From the NCBI GenBank assembly GCA_003240735.1, contig QFNE01000011.1, positions 1 through 64,000 on the forward strand: DNA of 64,000 nucleotides, in the 5' to 3' direction. The translations under genes were made by a program, and so were the position numbers. Shown in pieces: positions 1-7,988 of this stretch. Position 1 is the first letter of the stretch; every line of letters starts with the position of its first letter. The notes under the pieces were generated by a model. That model did not search any database. It saw only the letters and a program-made list of their open reading frames with translations, and had not been told where the DNA came from. The DNA is from Paracoccus denitrificans. GTDB lineage: Bacteria > Pseudomonadota > Alphaproteobacteria > Rhodobacterales > Rhodobacteraceae.

Positions 1-1
1 G

Positions 2-1432
2 GAAACGCAGGGCATCATCGTCTATCAGGAACAGGTGATGCAGATCGCGCAGGTCATGGCGGGATACTCCCTCGGCGGGGCCGACCTTCTGCGCCGCGCC
101 ATGGGCAAGAAGATCGCCGAGGAGATGGCGAAGGAACGTCCGAAGTTCGTCGAGGGCTGTGCGGCGCAGGGAATCGACGCGAAAAAGTCCGGCGAAGTCT
201 TTGACCTGTTGGAGAAATTCGCCAATTATGGCTTCAACAAATCGCACGCGGCAGCCTACGGCGTCGTCAGTTACCAGACGGCGTGGCTGAAGGCGAACCA
301 CCCGGTTGAGTTCATGGCCGCCGTGATGAACTGCGACCTGCATCTGACCGACAAGCTGGCAGTTTACCGCCGCGAAGTGGATCGCATGGGCATCGAGGTC
401 ATCCCCCCTTGCGTGAACCGCAGCCAACCGATGTTCAGTGTTCACGAAGGGCGCATCGTCTATGCTCTCGGCGCGCTGAAGAACGTGGGGGTCGAGGCGA
501 TGCGCACGCTGGTTCGCGCGCGCGGCGACACGCCCTTTGCCGACATGACCGACTTTGCCCGCCGCGTGCCGCTGAAGCAGATCGGCAAGCGTGCGATGGA
601 AATGCTGGCGCGCGCGGGTGCGTTCGACCTGCTGGACAACAACCGGGCACGCGTCCTTAAGTCGCTGGATGCCTTGGTCGCGTGGTCGGCGGCGGCGCAA
701 GAGGCTGCGGTCAGCAACCAGTCGTCCCTGTTCGGCGGCGGGGAAGATCTTCCTCCCCCGCGCCCGACCATCGCGCAGGTCTGGATGCCCGCCGAGAAAC
801 TGGCCGAGGAACGGACGGCGGTCGGGTTCTATCTGTCGGGCCACCCGCTGGACGACTATCTGGCGGCGCTGCGGCGCAAGGGCGCCATGACGCTGGCCGA
901 GGTGCAGGCGGACGCGGCGAACGGTCCGGGCGTCGTGATGATCGCGGGGACAGTCGCCGTCCGGCAGGAAAAGAAGTCCGCCAAGGGCACGCGCTATGCG
1001 TTCGTCACGCTGTCCGACCCCACCGGGCTTTATGAGGCGACGGTCTTTTCCGATGTGCTGGACGTGGCCCGGAACCTGCTGGAGCCGGGTTCGAACGTGC
1101 TGCTGCAAGTCAGCGTCGAGCCATCGGGGGATGAGGTCAAGATGCTCATCCGCTCGGTCCAGCCGCTGGAAGATGCGGTGGCGGATGCGGGCCCGGATCG
1201 TCTGGCGATCGAGATTGCGGACAGCCGCGCGGCGTCGGCGGTGCTGGCGCGGCTGCGGGCCATCGCGGATGATCCGACCGCCAGCCACCGCGGTCGCGGT
1301 GATGTGCTGATGCGGGTGCGCGACGGTCTGACAATCTATGATATCGCCGTCGGACAGAACCTTCCGGTATCGCCCCGCATCCGCCAGGAGCTTCGCGCCG
1401 TCGAGGGCGTATTGGACGTGACCGAGGAATAA
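2..1432 (+). CDS. dnaE: DNA polymerase III alpha subunit, C-terminal part (5' end outside window)
   Basis: Replicative polymerase subunit that extends both strands as part of the holoenzyme. The reading frame is already open at base 2, so only the last ~476 residues are present. The fragment starts in the palm/fingers region with the typical YQEQVMQIAQ and RRAMGKK stretches, followed by the helix-hairpin-helix region and an OB-fold (about VMIAGTVAVRQEKKSAKG onward, positions ~930-1160), then the C-terminal tail that in this family binds tau and the clamp. The PHP domain and catalytic aspartates lie upstream of the window. It ends in TAA at 1432 with no obvious terminator. The next gene starts 95 nt downstream. 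Confidence 0.96.
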   Translation, partial: ETQGIIVYQEQVMQIAQVMAGYSLGGADLLRRAMGKKIAEEMAKERPKFVEGCAAQGIDAKKSGEVFDLLEKFANYGFNKSHAAAYGVVSYQTAWLKANHPVEFMAAVMNCDLHLTDKLAVYRREVDRMGIEVIPPCVNRSQPMFSVHEGRIVYALGALKNVGVEAMRTLVRARGDTPFADMTDFARRVPLKQIGKRAMEMLARAGAFDLLDNNRARVLKSLDALVAWSAAAQEAAVSNQSSLFGGGEDLPPPRPTIAQVWMPAEKLAEERTAVGFYLSGHPLDDYLAALRRKGAMTLAEVQADAANGPGVVMIAGTVAVRQEKKSAKGTRYAFVTLSDPTGLYEATVFSDVLDVARNLLEPGSNVLLQVSVEPSGDEVKMLIRSVQPLEDAVADAGPDRLAIEIADSRAASAVLARLRAIADDPTASHRGRGDVLMRVRDGLTIYDIAVGQNLPVSPRIRQELRAVEGVLDVTEE

Positions 1433-1526
1433 ACCCCGGCCTGCGCCGCTGTAACGCGGTTGCCTGCCCCGTGCGGCGCTGTCACAGTCGATCCAAACCA
1501 TTGTGACACGACCCCGGGGGGAAACC

Positions 1527-1784
1527 ATGCGACGCACAGCCATATTGCTGATGACCTTGACGCTTGCCGCATGCGGGGGCGGCGGCGGCGGCACCACGAC
1601 ATCGCGGGCCGCGACCAGCAATGCGTCGACGGCGATCGTCGACCCGGCCGCACTGTACTGCTCGGGACGGGGCGGCACTGTCATTCACCGGACTGAAGGC
1701 AACCGCCGCGCCGACCTGTGCCGGATGCAGGATGGACGGACGGTGCGGGCCGCCGATCTTTTGAACAGCCACAACGATCTTTAA
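1527..1784 (+). CDS. small lipoprotein with DUF333-like domain
   Basis: Predicted 85-residue lipoprotein. The ATG at 1527 is chosen over an in-frame ATG at 1503 because a G-rich Shine-Dalgarno sits just before it and it begins directly with a signal peptide (MRRTAILLMTLTLAAC) ending in a lipobox LAAC, so Cys16 would be lipidated. A poly-Gly/Thr/Ser linker follows, then a short domain with DPAALYC, a Gly-Gly, and a second Cys in LCRMQDG. That pattern resembles the DUF333 domain of small secreted 'putative hemolysin' proteins, whose function is unknown. The HAD gene starts 9 nt downstream, so the two may share a transcript. Confidence 0.75.
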   Translation: MRRTAILLMTLTLAACGGGGGGTTTSRAATSNASTAIVDPAALYCSGRGGTVIHRTEGNRRADLCRMQDGRTVRAADLLNSHNDL

Positions 1785-1793
1785 GGGCAAATC

Positions 1794-2444
1794 ATGCAGC
1801 AATTCAAAGCGGTCGTGTTCGATCTGGACGGGCTCCTTCTGGACACCGAACGCGTCGCATTGGAAACCGGGGTCGAGGCGCTGGCCAGCATTGGCCACCC
1901 CCTGACCCAGGCTGAGCTGCAGCGCGTGGTGGGTCTGGACGCCGAGGCCGGGCACCGCCTGATCTGTGAAATGCTGGACCACGACCTGCCGTTCGCCGAC
2001 ATCTATGGCCCGTGGGACGCGGCGTTTCTGGCGGGGACCGAGGATGGTATCCCGCTGCGTCCGCGGGTTCTGGACGTATTGGACCTGCTCGATAAGCTCG
2101 GCATGCCCCGGGCCGTGGCCACGAACAGCGAGCTTGAAACTGCCAAGTGGAAGATAGAACGCGCCGGGATCGGTGGACGATTCGACGCCATCGTGGGGCG
2201 GGATTCGGCCGGCGGATCCAAACCACAGCCGCACGTCTATCTGCACGCGGCGAAGCTTCTGGGAATTGATCCGGCCGACTGCCTGGCGTTGGAGGACAGT
2301 GACGTGGGCGTGCGTGCGGCCAAGGCGGCAGGCATGACGGTGGTGCAGATCCCCGACATGGTGCCGTCGTCGGACCGCGCGGCGAACCATCAAGCAGACG
2401 ATCTGATGGCCGCGCTGGAATGGGCGGGCATCGCCAGGTCGTAA
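1794..2444 (+). CDS. HAD-superfamily hydrolase (beta-phosphoglucomutase-like phosphatase)
   Basis: 216-residue HAD subfamily I protein with a helical cap after motif I, as in phosphoglycolate phosphatase/beta-PGM-like enzymes. Motif I is VFDLDGLLLDTE near the N terminus (nucleophile D10, acid/base D12), motif II lies in VATNSE, the motif III lysine in GSKPQPHVY, and motif IV in LEDSDVGVRAAKAAG. All catalytic residues are present, so it should be an active Mg2+-dependent phosphatase or mutase of a small sugar phosphate or nucleotide. The substrate cannot be read from the sequence. It ends convergently to ilvC across a strong hairpin. Confidence 0.9.
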   Translation: MQQFKAVVFDLDGLLLDTERVALETGVEALASIGHPLTQAELQRVVGLDAEAGHRLICEMLDHDLPFADIYGPWDAAFLAGTEDGIPLRPRVLDVLDLLDKLGMPRAVATNSELETAKWKIERAGIGGRFDAIVGRDSAGGSKPQPHVYLHAAKLLGIDPADCLALEDSDVGVRAAKAAGMTVVQIPDMVPSSDRAANHQADDLMAALEWAGIARS

Positions 2445-2467
2445 GCCACACAGCCGTTTGAACGGGA

Positions 2468-2494
2468 AACGCCCGCCGAAAATCGGCGGGCGTT
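2468..2494. terminator. bidirectional intrinsic terminator between HAD gene and ilvC
   Basis: A perfect 12-bp stem (arms 2468-2479 and 2483-2494, GC core with AA/TT ends, AAA loop) sits between two convergent stop codons. The A/T ends are short but run in both directions, as usual for a shared terminator. Confidence 0.75.
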
Positions 2495-2517
2495 CCGCAT
2501 TTCTGGATGGGCCGCGA

Positions 2518-3540
2518 TCAGTTGCGGGCGCGGTCGACCATCTTGCCCTTGGAAATCCACGGCATCATTTCACGCAGCTTGGCGCCGACCTGTTCGATCT
2601 GGTGGGCGTCGTTGTTGCGGCGTGTCGCCTTGAACGACGGCTGGCCCACGGCGTTTTCCTGCATGAAGTCACGCACGAACTTGCCCGACTGGATGTCCTT
2701 CAGCACCGCGCGCATGCGGGCCTTGGTTTCCTCGTAAGGCAGGATGCGCGGGCCGCTGACATATTCGCCATACTCGGCCGTGTTCGAGATCGAGTAGTTC
2801 ATGTTCGCGATGCCGCCTTCGTAGATCAGGTCCACGATCAGCTTCACCTCGTGCAGGCACTCGAAGTACGCCATCTCGGGCTCATAGCCCGCTTCGACCA
2901 GCGTCTCAAAGCCCATGCGGATCAGTTCGACCAGACCACCGCACAGAACGGCTTGCTCGCCGAAGAGGTCGGTTTCGCATTCTTCCTTGAAGTCGGTTTC
3001 GATAATGCCCGAACGCCCGCCACCGATAGCCGAGCAGTAACTGAGCGCGATGTCCTTGGCCTTGCCGGATGCGTCCTGATCGACCGCGACCAGACAGGGC
3101 ACGCCGCCGCCTTTCAGGTATTCACCGCGCACCGTGTGGCCGGGGCCCTTGGGGGCCATCATGATGACGTCGACGCCGGGTTTCGGCTCAATCAGGCCGA
3201 AATGGATGTTCAGGCCGTGGGCGAAGGCAATCGCTGCACCTTCGCGCAGGTTGTCGTGGACATATTTCTTGTACGTTTCCGCCTGCAATTCGTCGGGCAT
3301 GGTGAACATGATCAGGTCGGCCCATTTGGCGGCCTCGTCGATCGCCATGACCTGCAGACCCTCTGCCTCGGCCTTCTTGGCGGAGGCCGAGCCGGGACGC
3401 AGCGCGACGACGATGTTCTTGGCGCCCGAATCGCGCAGGTTCAGCGCGTGGGCGTGGCCCTGGCTGCCATAGCCGAGGATCGCCACTTTCTTGTCCTTGA
3501 TCAGGTTCACATCGCAATCGCGATCATAATAAACGCGCAT
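2518..3540 (-). CDS. ilvC: ketol-acid reductoisomerase (class I)
   Basis: Converts acetolactate or acetohydroxybutyrate with NADPH and Mg2+ to the dihydroxy-acid in branched-chain amino acid synthesis; cytosolic. It has 340 residues, normal for class I enzymes. The N-terminal Rossmann motif is GYGSQGHAHALNLRDSG; the knotted C-terminal domain carries the metal ligands in the FGEQAVLCGG and YFECLHEVKLIVDL region. The start ATG at 3540 has a GGGAG Shine-Dalgarno that can pair with an upstream CTCCC (separate entry). It is transcribed away from two Lrp/AsnC regulators, which are the natural candidates to control it. Confidence 0.98.
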   Translation of the reverse strand: MRVYYDRDCDVNLIKDKKVAILGYGSQGHAHALNLRDSGAKNIVVALRPGSASAKKAEAEGLQVMAIDEAAKWADLIMFTMPDELQAETYKKYVHDNLREGAAIAFAHGLNIHFGLIEPKPGVDVIMMAPKGPGHTVRGEYLKGGGVPCLVAVDQDASGKAKDIALSYCSAIGGGRSGIIETDFKEECETDLFGEQAVLCGGLVELIRMGFETLVEAGYEPEMAYFECLHEVKLIVDLIYEGGIANMNYSISNTAEYGEYVSGPRILPYEETKARMRAVLKDIQSGKFVRDFMQENAVGQPSFKATRRNNDAHQIEQVGAKLREMMPWISKGKMVDRARN

Positions 3541-3546
3541 GAAAGC

Positions 3547-3570
3547 ACTCCCATCCTTTGATGAGGGAGT
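3547..3570 (-). promoter_or_regulatory. leader hairpin that could mask the ilvC ribosome binding site
   Basis: ACTCCC (3547-3552) and GGGAGT (3565-3570) are perfectly complementary around a 12-nt loop in the ilvC 5' leader. On the minus strand the arm nearer the ATG contains the GGGAG Shine-Dalgarno. The stem is only 6 bp, so a role in translation control is a guess. Confidence 0.35.
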
Positions 3571-3597
3571 TTATAGCGCAGCGTCTGGCTGTGGTTT

Positions 3598-3627
3598 TTG
3601 CAATCTTTACGTCAGCGCGACTAAATA
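3598..3627 (+). promoter_or_regulatory. candidate sigma70-type promoter of the Lrp pair
   Basis: TTGCAA (3598-3603) and TAAATA (3622-3627) are spaced by 18 nt, 41 nt before the first Lrp start codon. This is a pattern match only. Confidence 0.4.
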
Positions 3628-3668
3628 CGCGTAGATCATGTCGATAAAACTGAAGGGGTGAAATAATC

Positions 3669-4124
3669 ATGCCTGATAATGCAGATCGGCGCATACTGCG
3701 CCATCTTCTGTCACAACCCGACATGGCATCGGCCGAACTGGCGGAGCGTGCCGGCGTTTCGGCGGCAAGCCTGTGGCGGCGCGTGGACCGGATGCGGGAA
3801 AGGGGCGTCATTCAGGCCATCGAGGCGAAGATCGACTGGGGGCGACTGGGATACGCGGTGCAGGTCAGCCTGCGCTTTACGTTGGACAAGACAGTCCCCC
3901 GCGCGTTCGAGGATTTCACCGAAGCCGCGCGGCGCGTGCCCGAGGTGGTCGAAATCCAGACCTTCCTCGGGTCAGTCGACCTGCGCCTGTCAGTCATCGC
4001 GCGCGACATGGCGCATTGGCAGCAGATTTATCGCGACCATATTCTGACGTTGCCCCATGTTGCGGATTCCGATGCGCTGATGCTGGTCAGTAGTATCAAG
4101 GATGTGCAGGAGTTGCCGATTTGA
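3669..4124 (+). CDS. Lrp/AsnC family transcriptional regulator 1
   Basis: 151-residue DNA-binding regulator. An N-terminal winged helix-turn-helix (about residues 1-55, with LAERAGVSAASLWRRVDRM as recognition region) is followed by an AsnC-type ligand-binding ACT/RAM domain (PEVVEIQTFLGSVDLRLSVIA). These proteins form dimers and octamers and respond to amino acids. The gene is divergent from ilvC and overlaps a second, distantly similar Lrp gene, which suggests hetero-oligomers or paired control of the neighbouring branched-chain pathway gene. Effector and targets cannot be read from sequence. Confidence 0.92.
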   Translation: MPDNADRRILRHLLSQPDMASAELAERAGVSAASLWRRVDRMRERGVIQAIEAKIDWGRLGYAVQVSLRFTLDKTVPRAFEDFTEAARRVPEVVEIQTFLGSVDLRLSVIARDMAHWQQIYRDHILTLPHVADSDALMLVSSIKDVQELPI

Positions 4125-4591
4125 CCGTTGCACCGTTCGCACCCGATGCAACGGACATGGGGATTTTACGCCTGCTGGCCGGGGACGCGACGCTGAGCGC
4201 GGCCGAAATCGGACGGCGGATTGGCATCACGCAGCCGGCGGCTTGGCGGCGGATCAAGCGATTGACCGATGCGGGCGTCATCACCGGGCGCAAGATTGCG
4301 GTAGATCACGCCGCACTCGGGTTCACGGTCCGCATCTTTCTGGGCGTGCGCTTGGCCGCACGTGGTCGCACCGATCTGGAGGCGTTCGAGCGTGCGGTGA
4401 CCGCCATTCCAGAAGTGCAGACCGTCCAGCACGTCCTTGGCCGGTTCGATTACCGTCTGCGGGTGATCGCGCGCGACATCCCTGATTTTGAACGCATTTT
4501 GCGTCGCCGGATCATGACCTTGCCCGGCATCGGCCAGGTCGAGGCGAACGTGGTCCTTTCCGAAGAACGGCTGCCCGGCCCGCTGCGCTGA
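4121..4591 (+). CDS. Lrp/AsnC family transcriptional regulator 2 (TTG start)
   Basis: 156 residues with the same layout as the preceding gene: winged HTH (IGRRIGITQPAAWRRIKRL) then an AsnC/RAM domain (VQHVLGRFDYRLRVIARD). The chosen start is TTG at 4121, overlapping the TGA of the first regulator (TTGA) and preceded at 8 nt by AGGAG inside the upstream gene. The first ATG (4157) would trim residues before the HTH. The overlap implies translational coupling of the two paralogues. It ends 3 nt from the convergent stop of the hydroxylase gene. Confidence 0.9.
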   Translation: MTVAPFAPDATDMGILRLLAGDATLSAAEIGRRIGITQPAAWRRIKRLTDAGVITGRKIAVDHAALGFTVRIFLGVRLAARGRTDLEAFERAVTAIPEVQTVQHVLGRFDYRLRVIARDIPDFERILRRRIMTLPGIGQVEANVVLSEERLPGPLR

Positions 4592-4594
4592 GGC

Positions 4595-5764
4595 TTACCG
4601 CAGCCCCAGCCCCGCCCGCATGACCGCGTGACGGACCGGGGGCAGCGCGAAAAGCGCCGCCAGCGCCGCCGCCCGCACGCGTCGCAGGGGGGCCGCCCCT
4701 GCGATGCTGGCCCAGTTCAGCGCGTCGATTCCGGTCAGACGCGCGACCGCATCGGGGCGCCGTGCGCGGTTATAGGCGCGCAGGCTTTCGCCGGACCCCG
4801 GCGCGGTCAGGGACAGGTCCAGCAGCGTCGCCAGATCGGCCAGGCTCATGTTCAGGCCCTGTGCGCCGATGGGCGGGACGACATGCGCGGCCTCGGCGAT
4901 CAGGGCGGTTCGGGGGCCGGAAAAGCGGTCGGCGATCTGGCTGATGATGGGGTATTCGCCCAGGGGGGTCGCGGGCGTCAGGTGCCCGAGAACACCCAGC
5001 GAGCGGTCGTTCAGCGCCTGCACGAATGCGTCCGGAGGCAGGGCGCGCAGCCGTTCGATCGCCGGGCCATTGTCCATCCAGACGACGCCCGATGCGTGTT
5101 TGCCGTCGCGGTCGGGCAGGGGCACCAGCGTGAAGGGGCCGCCGGATTGATGCACCTCGGTCGAGATGTTGTTGTGGGGCGTGTCGTGGGTCACCCCGAA
5201 CGCCAGCGCACGCTGGCCATAACGCGTCGTGCGCACCCCGATGCCAAGCTGCTTGCGGACTGGCGAATCCCGCCCGTCCGCCGCGACGACCAGCCGCGCG
5301 GCGACACGGGTGCCGTCGGTCAACGTCACCAGCGCCGCGTCGTCGCGGGGCAATAATGTCGCGGTGCCCGTGCCGGGGCGGAACGTCACGCCGGGAAATT
5401 CGGCGATGCGGGCCAGAATCTCTCGCCGGATCAGCCAGTTGGGCAGGTTGTACCCGAACGGCTCATCCGAGATTTCGGAGGCATCGAATTCGCGCGACAT
5501 GCTGCCTTCGACGATGCGCATGATCTGCAGCGGCGCGGCAAAAGGCGCCAGACGATCCCACAGGCCGATGCGCCGCAGCAGGGCGACCGACGGCTGCAGG
5601 AATGCCGTCGTGCGCATGTCGGCACCAGTGCCTTCCTGCGTGACCGGGGGCGCCGGGTCCACGCACAGCACGCGCTGGCCCTGCGCGCCAAATCCCGCCG
5701 CCGCGATCAGCCCGGCGATGCCGCCGCCAGACACCAGAATGTCGGTAGAGATCAGGTCGGTCAT
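4595..5764 (-). CDS. UbiH/UbiF/VisC/COQ6-family FAD-dependent hydroxylase
   Basis: 389-residue class A flavin monooxygenase, most likely acting on a ubiquinone precursor ring at the inner membrane face. It shows the N-terminal dinucleotide motif (SGGGIAGLIAAAGFGAQG), the DG motif (AADGRDSPVRKQLGI, residues ~160-175), and the second FAD-ribose motif near residue 290 (ALIAEAAHVVPPIGAQGLN). In that last motif the usual GD is AE, a variant I have the impression is common in Rhodobacterales homologues. Which ring position it hydroxylates cannot be assigned from sequence. The gene is monocistronic, convergent with the Lrp pair. Confidence 0.9.
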   Translation of the reverse strand: MTDLISTDILVSGGGIAGLIAAAGFGAQGQRVLCVDPAPPVTQEGTGADMRTTAFLQPSVALLRRIGLWDRLAPFAAPLQIMRIVEGSMSREFDASEISDEPFGYNLPNWLIRREILARIAEFPGVTFRPGTGTATLLPRDDAALVTLTDGTRVAARLVVAADGRDSPVRKQLGIGVRTTRYGQRALAFGVTHDTPHNNISTEVHQSGGPFTLVPLPDRDGKHASGVVWMDNGPAIERLRALPPDAFVQALNDRSLGVLGHLTPATPLGEYPIISQIADRFSGPRTALIAEAAHVVPPIGAQGLNMSLADLATLLDLSLTAPGSGESLRAYNRARRPDAVARLTGIDALNWASIAGAAPLRRVRAAALAALFALPPVRHAVMRAGLGLR

Positions 5765-6076
5765 TCGCGCGTGCCTTTCATGTCCGGCCCGATCCTAACA
5801 TCTGCAGCGGCGCGCGCCAGCAGCGGACGTTGCGTGGCCGATTTACGCAAAAGGTCGGGGATGCGGCTCTGAAAAGACAAACAAATACAGGGTTTTGCGA
5901 TGCGCAATCCATGCGCGGCTTTTGCGCGGCGCGGGCCTTGGGCGCGAAACTGCGGCCCCCTGACGGGCCCTGACCCCGTTTCGGGCGACGGCGGAGGGAC
6001 GGCGGCAGGGTTGCATTATCGCGCAAGATAGGGCGCCTTTGGTCGCGGATCGAACGACGACGGAGGGGCACGAGAA
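5765..6076. other. 312-nt intergenic region, no gene recognised
   Basis: It lies between divergently transcribed genes and must hold both promoters. It contains G/C-rich imperfect repeats (around 5960-6000) and a G-rich Shine-Dalgarno (CGGAGGGG) just before 6077. I see no coding signal, tRNA or clear promoter pair; a small RNA cannot be excluded. Confidence 0.5.
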
Positions 6077-6580
6077 ATGACGCCGGGCTATCCCTCGACC
6101 TCCGGCCTTTTGCTGCTTGCCTTCGTGACGTTCGGCACCCTTCTGGCCCATGCGCTGTTTCTGGTCTGGCTAGTCATGCGGCTGTTGCGATATCGGCCGG
6201 TCTGGAAGGCGCTGGCGATCACCGTCGCATCGGCGGTGATGCCACTGGTCAGCTTTTACGCCGTGCTTGCGGCCGATTTGCGAGCCGGGCGGGTGCGGCT
6301 GACCGGGTCTGCCGCGCGCGCGACCGTGTTCATCGCTGCGGCGCTGATCCTGTGCTTTGCAATCGGTCTTTCTGCCGAAAGCCACTATGTGGCCGCGGAT
6401 CGCCGCTTGGCCGGAGTGCCGCAAACAGCGGCGCTGGCGTTTGTTTACTATCTGGTCGCGTTGTCGGTGTTCTACATCCCGCCCTATGTGCTGGGACTGC
6501 GGATGCGGCTGCCGCCTGCATCGAACGCCCAGATCGGTGCCATCGCCGTCCTGCTGGTCATGCTGTCTGCGGCGGCCTGA
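6077..6580 (+). CDS. multi-pass membrane protein, unknown function
   Basis: 167 residues, hydrophobic almost throughout, with about five predicted membrane helices (roughly residues 10-37, 45-66, 83-101, 119-140, 151-166). Short basic loops follow the first helix (RLLRYRPVWK), which suggests an inner-membrane protein with that loop in the cytoplasm. There are no recognisable catalytic motifs and I do not recognise the family. The start has a good Shine-Dalgarno. The last 23 nt overlap the 3' end of the convergent HAD gene. Confidence 0.75.
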   Translation: MTPGYPSTSGLLLLAFVTFGTLLAHALFLVWLVMRLLRYRPVWKALAITVASAVMPLVSFYAVLAADLRAGRVRLTGSAARATVFIAAALILCFAIGLSAESHYVAADRRLAGVPQTAALAFVYYLVALSVFYIPPYVLGLRMRLPPASNAQIGAIAVLLVMLSAAA

Positions 6581-7274
6581 CGCCCCGCAGGAACGCCGTC
6601 AGGTCGTGGGTCTGATACAGCACATGGTCGCCGTGCGCGTGGTCGTCCGCCAGCAATTCGGGGCCGTGGCGGCCTTGGCCGACCAGGACGGTGCGCATTC
6701 CCAGCGCGTAGGGCATGTCCAGATTGCGGGGATCGTCCTCGAAGAACGCGGCGCGCGTCGGGTCGACGCCGTGGGCGGCGATGATGGCGGCAAAGCTGGC
6801 GGCGTCGGGCTTGGGATGAAAGCCCGCTTCCTCGATGCCATAGACGGCGTCAAAGACGTCCAGATCGCGCGCGGCCAGAACGCGGGCGGCGTAGCGCACG
6901 TCGGCGTTGGTATGGATGATCCGGGTTCCCGGCAGCGCGCGGATCGCGTCCGCAAGGTCGGGATCGGGGGTCAGGCCCGAAAAGTCGATGTCGTGCACGT
7001 CATCCAGATAGGCGGTCGGGTCGATCCCGTGATGGGTCATCAGGCCCGACAGCGTGGTGCCGTGGTCGCGCCAGTACGTGTCGCGCAGGCGGGCTGCCTC
7101 GGCCTCTGTCACGCCGAGCTGGCGGGTGACATAGGCCGTCATGCGGGTTTCGATCTGCGCAAAGAGCGCCGCTTCCGGAGGGTACAGCGTGTTGTCCAGA
7201 TCGAAGATCCAGACATCGACATGCGCAAAATCGGCGGGGTCGGGCAGGGCGGGCAGGGGGGTTCTCTGGGTCAT
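6558..7274 (-). CDS. HAD hydrolase, pyrimidine 5'-nucleotidase-like
   Basis: 238 residues when started at the ATG at 7274, which gives the usual short N terminus before the first HAD motif; an upstream ATG at 7310 would add 12 residues. Motif I is WIFDLDNTLYPPEAALF, motif II IIHTNADVRYA, the lysine FHPKPDAASF and motif IV FFEDDPRNLDMPYALG. This DNTLYP-type signature marks the Sdt1/Phm8-like pyrimidine 5'-nucleotidase group, which dephosphorylates UMP/CMP or related nucleotides. The annotation is by family; the substrate is not proven. Confidence 0.88.
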   Translation of the reverse strand: MTQRTPLPALPDPADFAHVDVWIFDLDNTLYPPEAALFAQIETRMTAYVTRQLGVTEAEAARLRDTYWRDHGTTLSGLMTHHGIDPTAYLDDVHDIDFSGLTPDPDLADAIRALPGTRIIHTNADVRYAARVLAARDLDVFDAVYGIEEAGFHPKPDAASFAAIIAAHGVDPTRAAFFEDDPRNLDMPYALGMRTVLVGQGRHGPELLADDHAHGDHVLYQTHDLTAFLRGVRPPQTA

Positions 7275-7340
7275 GCGCTTTGGCCTAGCGCGGGGCGTTC
7301 GGGCTTGCAATCCCGCGCAGGTCTTGCCCTAGTCGCGCGT

Positions 7341-7988
7341 ATGAGCGACGCGTATTCCCTGATCCTGTCGGCGATCGACAACGGCACCTATCGCCCCGGC
7401 GACCGGCTGGTCGAAACCGAACTGGCCGAGCGGTTCGGCGTCAGCCGCACCCCCGTCCGAGAGGCTCTGCAACGGCTGGAGACGCAATCCATCCTGACCC
7501 GCGACGGGCGCAGCCTGATCGTGGCCACGCTGGACCACAACCAGCTGGCTGAGCTTTACACCGTGCGCACCGAGCTGGAGGCGCTGGCCGCCCGCCTTGC
7601 CGCCCGCCATGCGACCCCCGAGGAGGTGCGCCTGCTGTCGGCGATGGTCGATGACGATCACGCGCTGATCGGCGATCCGGTGGCGCTGTCGCGGGCGAAC
7701 CGGCGGTTTCATCACCAGATCCATCTGGCGTCGCACAACCGGTATCTGGTCCAGCAACTGGACGACGTGCATCGGACCATGGCCCTGATGGCGCACAGCT
7801 CGCTTGGGGTGCCGGGGCGGGGCGAAATCGCGCTGCAGGAACACGCGGCCATCGTTGCCGCGATCAAGCGCGGTGATGCCGCCGGGGCCGAGGAGGCGCT
7901 GCGCACCCACATCTCTGAGGCCTATGAGACGCGGCTGAAGCAGACCGCGCGGGACTGGGCCGCAAAGCTTGGCCGGGATCGTGGCTGA
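7341..7988 (+). CDS. GntR family transcriptional regulator (FadR/FCD subfamily)
   Basis: 215 residues. The N-terminal winged HTH (residues ~5-65; RLVETELAERFGVSRTPVRE is the GntR signature) is followed by an all-helical FCD domain with the expected metal/ligand histidines (FHHQIHLASHN, later THISEAYETR). FCD regulators sense small carboxylates or sugar acids. The ATG at 7341 is chosen because it begins the HTH-proximal helix. The open frame extends far upstream only as antisense of the nucleotidase gene. The next gene starts inside its stop codon region. Confidence 0.92.
   Translation: MSDAYSLILSAIDNGTYRPGDRLVETELAERFGVSRTPVREALQRLETQSILTRDGRSLIVATLDHNQLAELYTVRTELEALAARLAARHATPEEVRLLSAMVDDDHALIGDPVALSRANRRFHHQIHLASHNRYLVQQLDDVHRTMALMAHSSLGVPGRGEIALQEHAAIVAAIKRGDAAGAEEALRTHISEAYETRLKQTARDWAAKLGRDRG

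Noticed and set aside
2458..3561. 367-codon open frame opposite ilvC
   Set aside because: Exact antisense of a clear ilvC gene; its translation is a typical G/C-codon shadow without domain patterns.
6357..7340. N-terminal extension of the GntR gene by over 300 codons
   Set aside because: It runs antisense through the nucleotidase gene; the HTH begins normally after the ATG at 7341.
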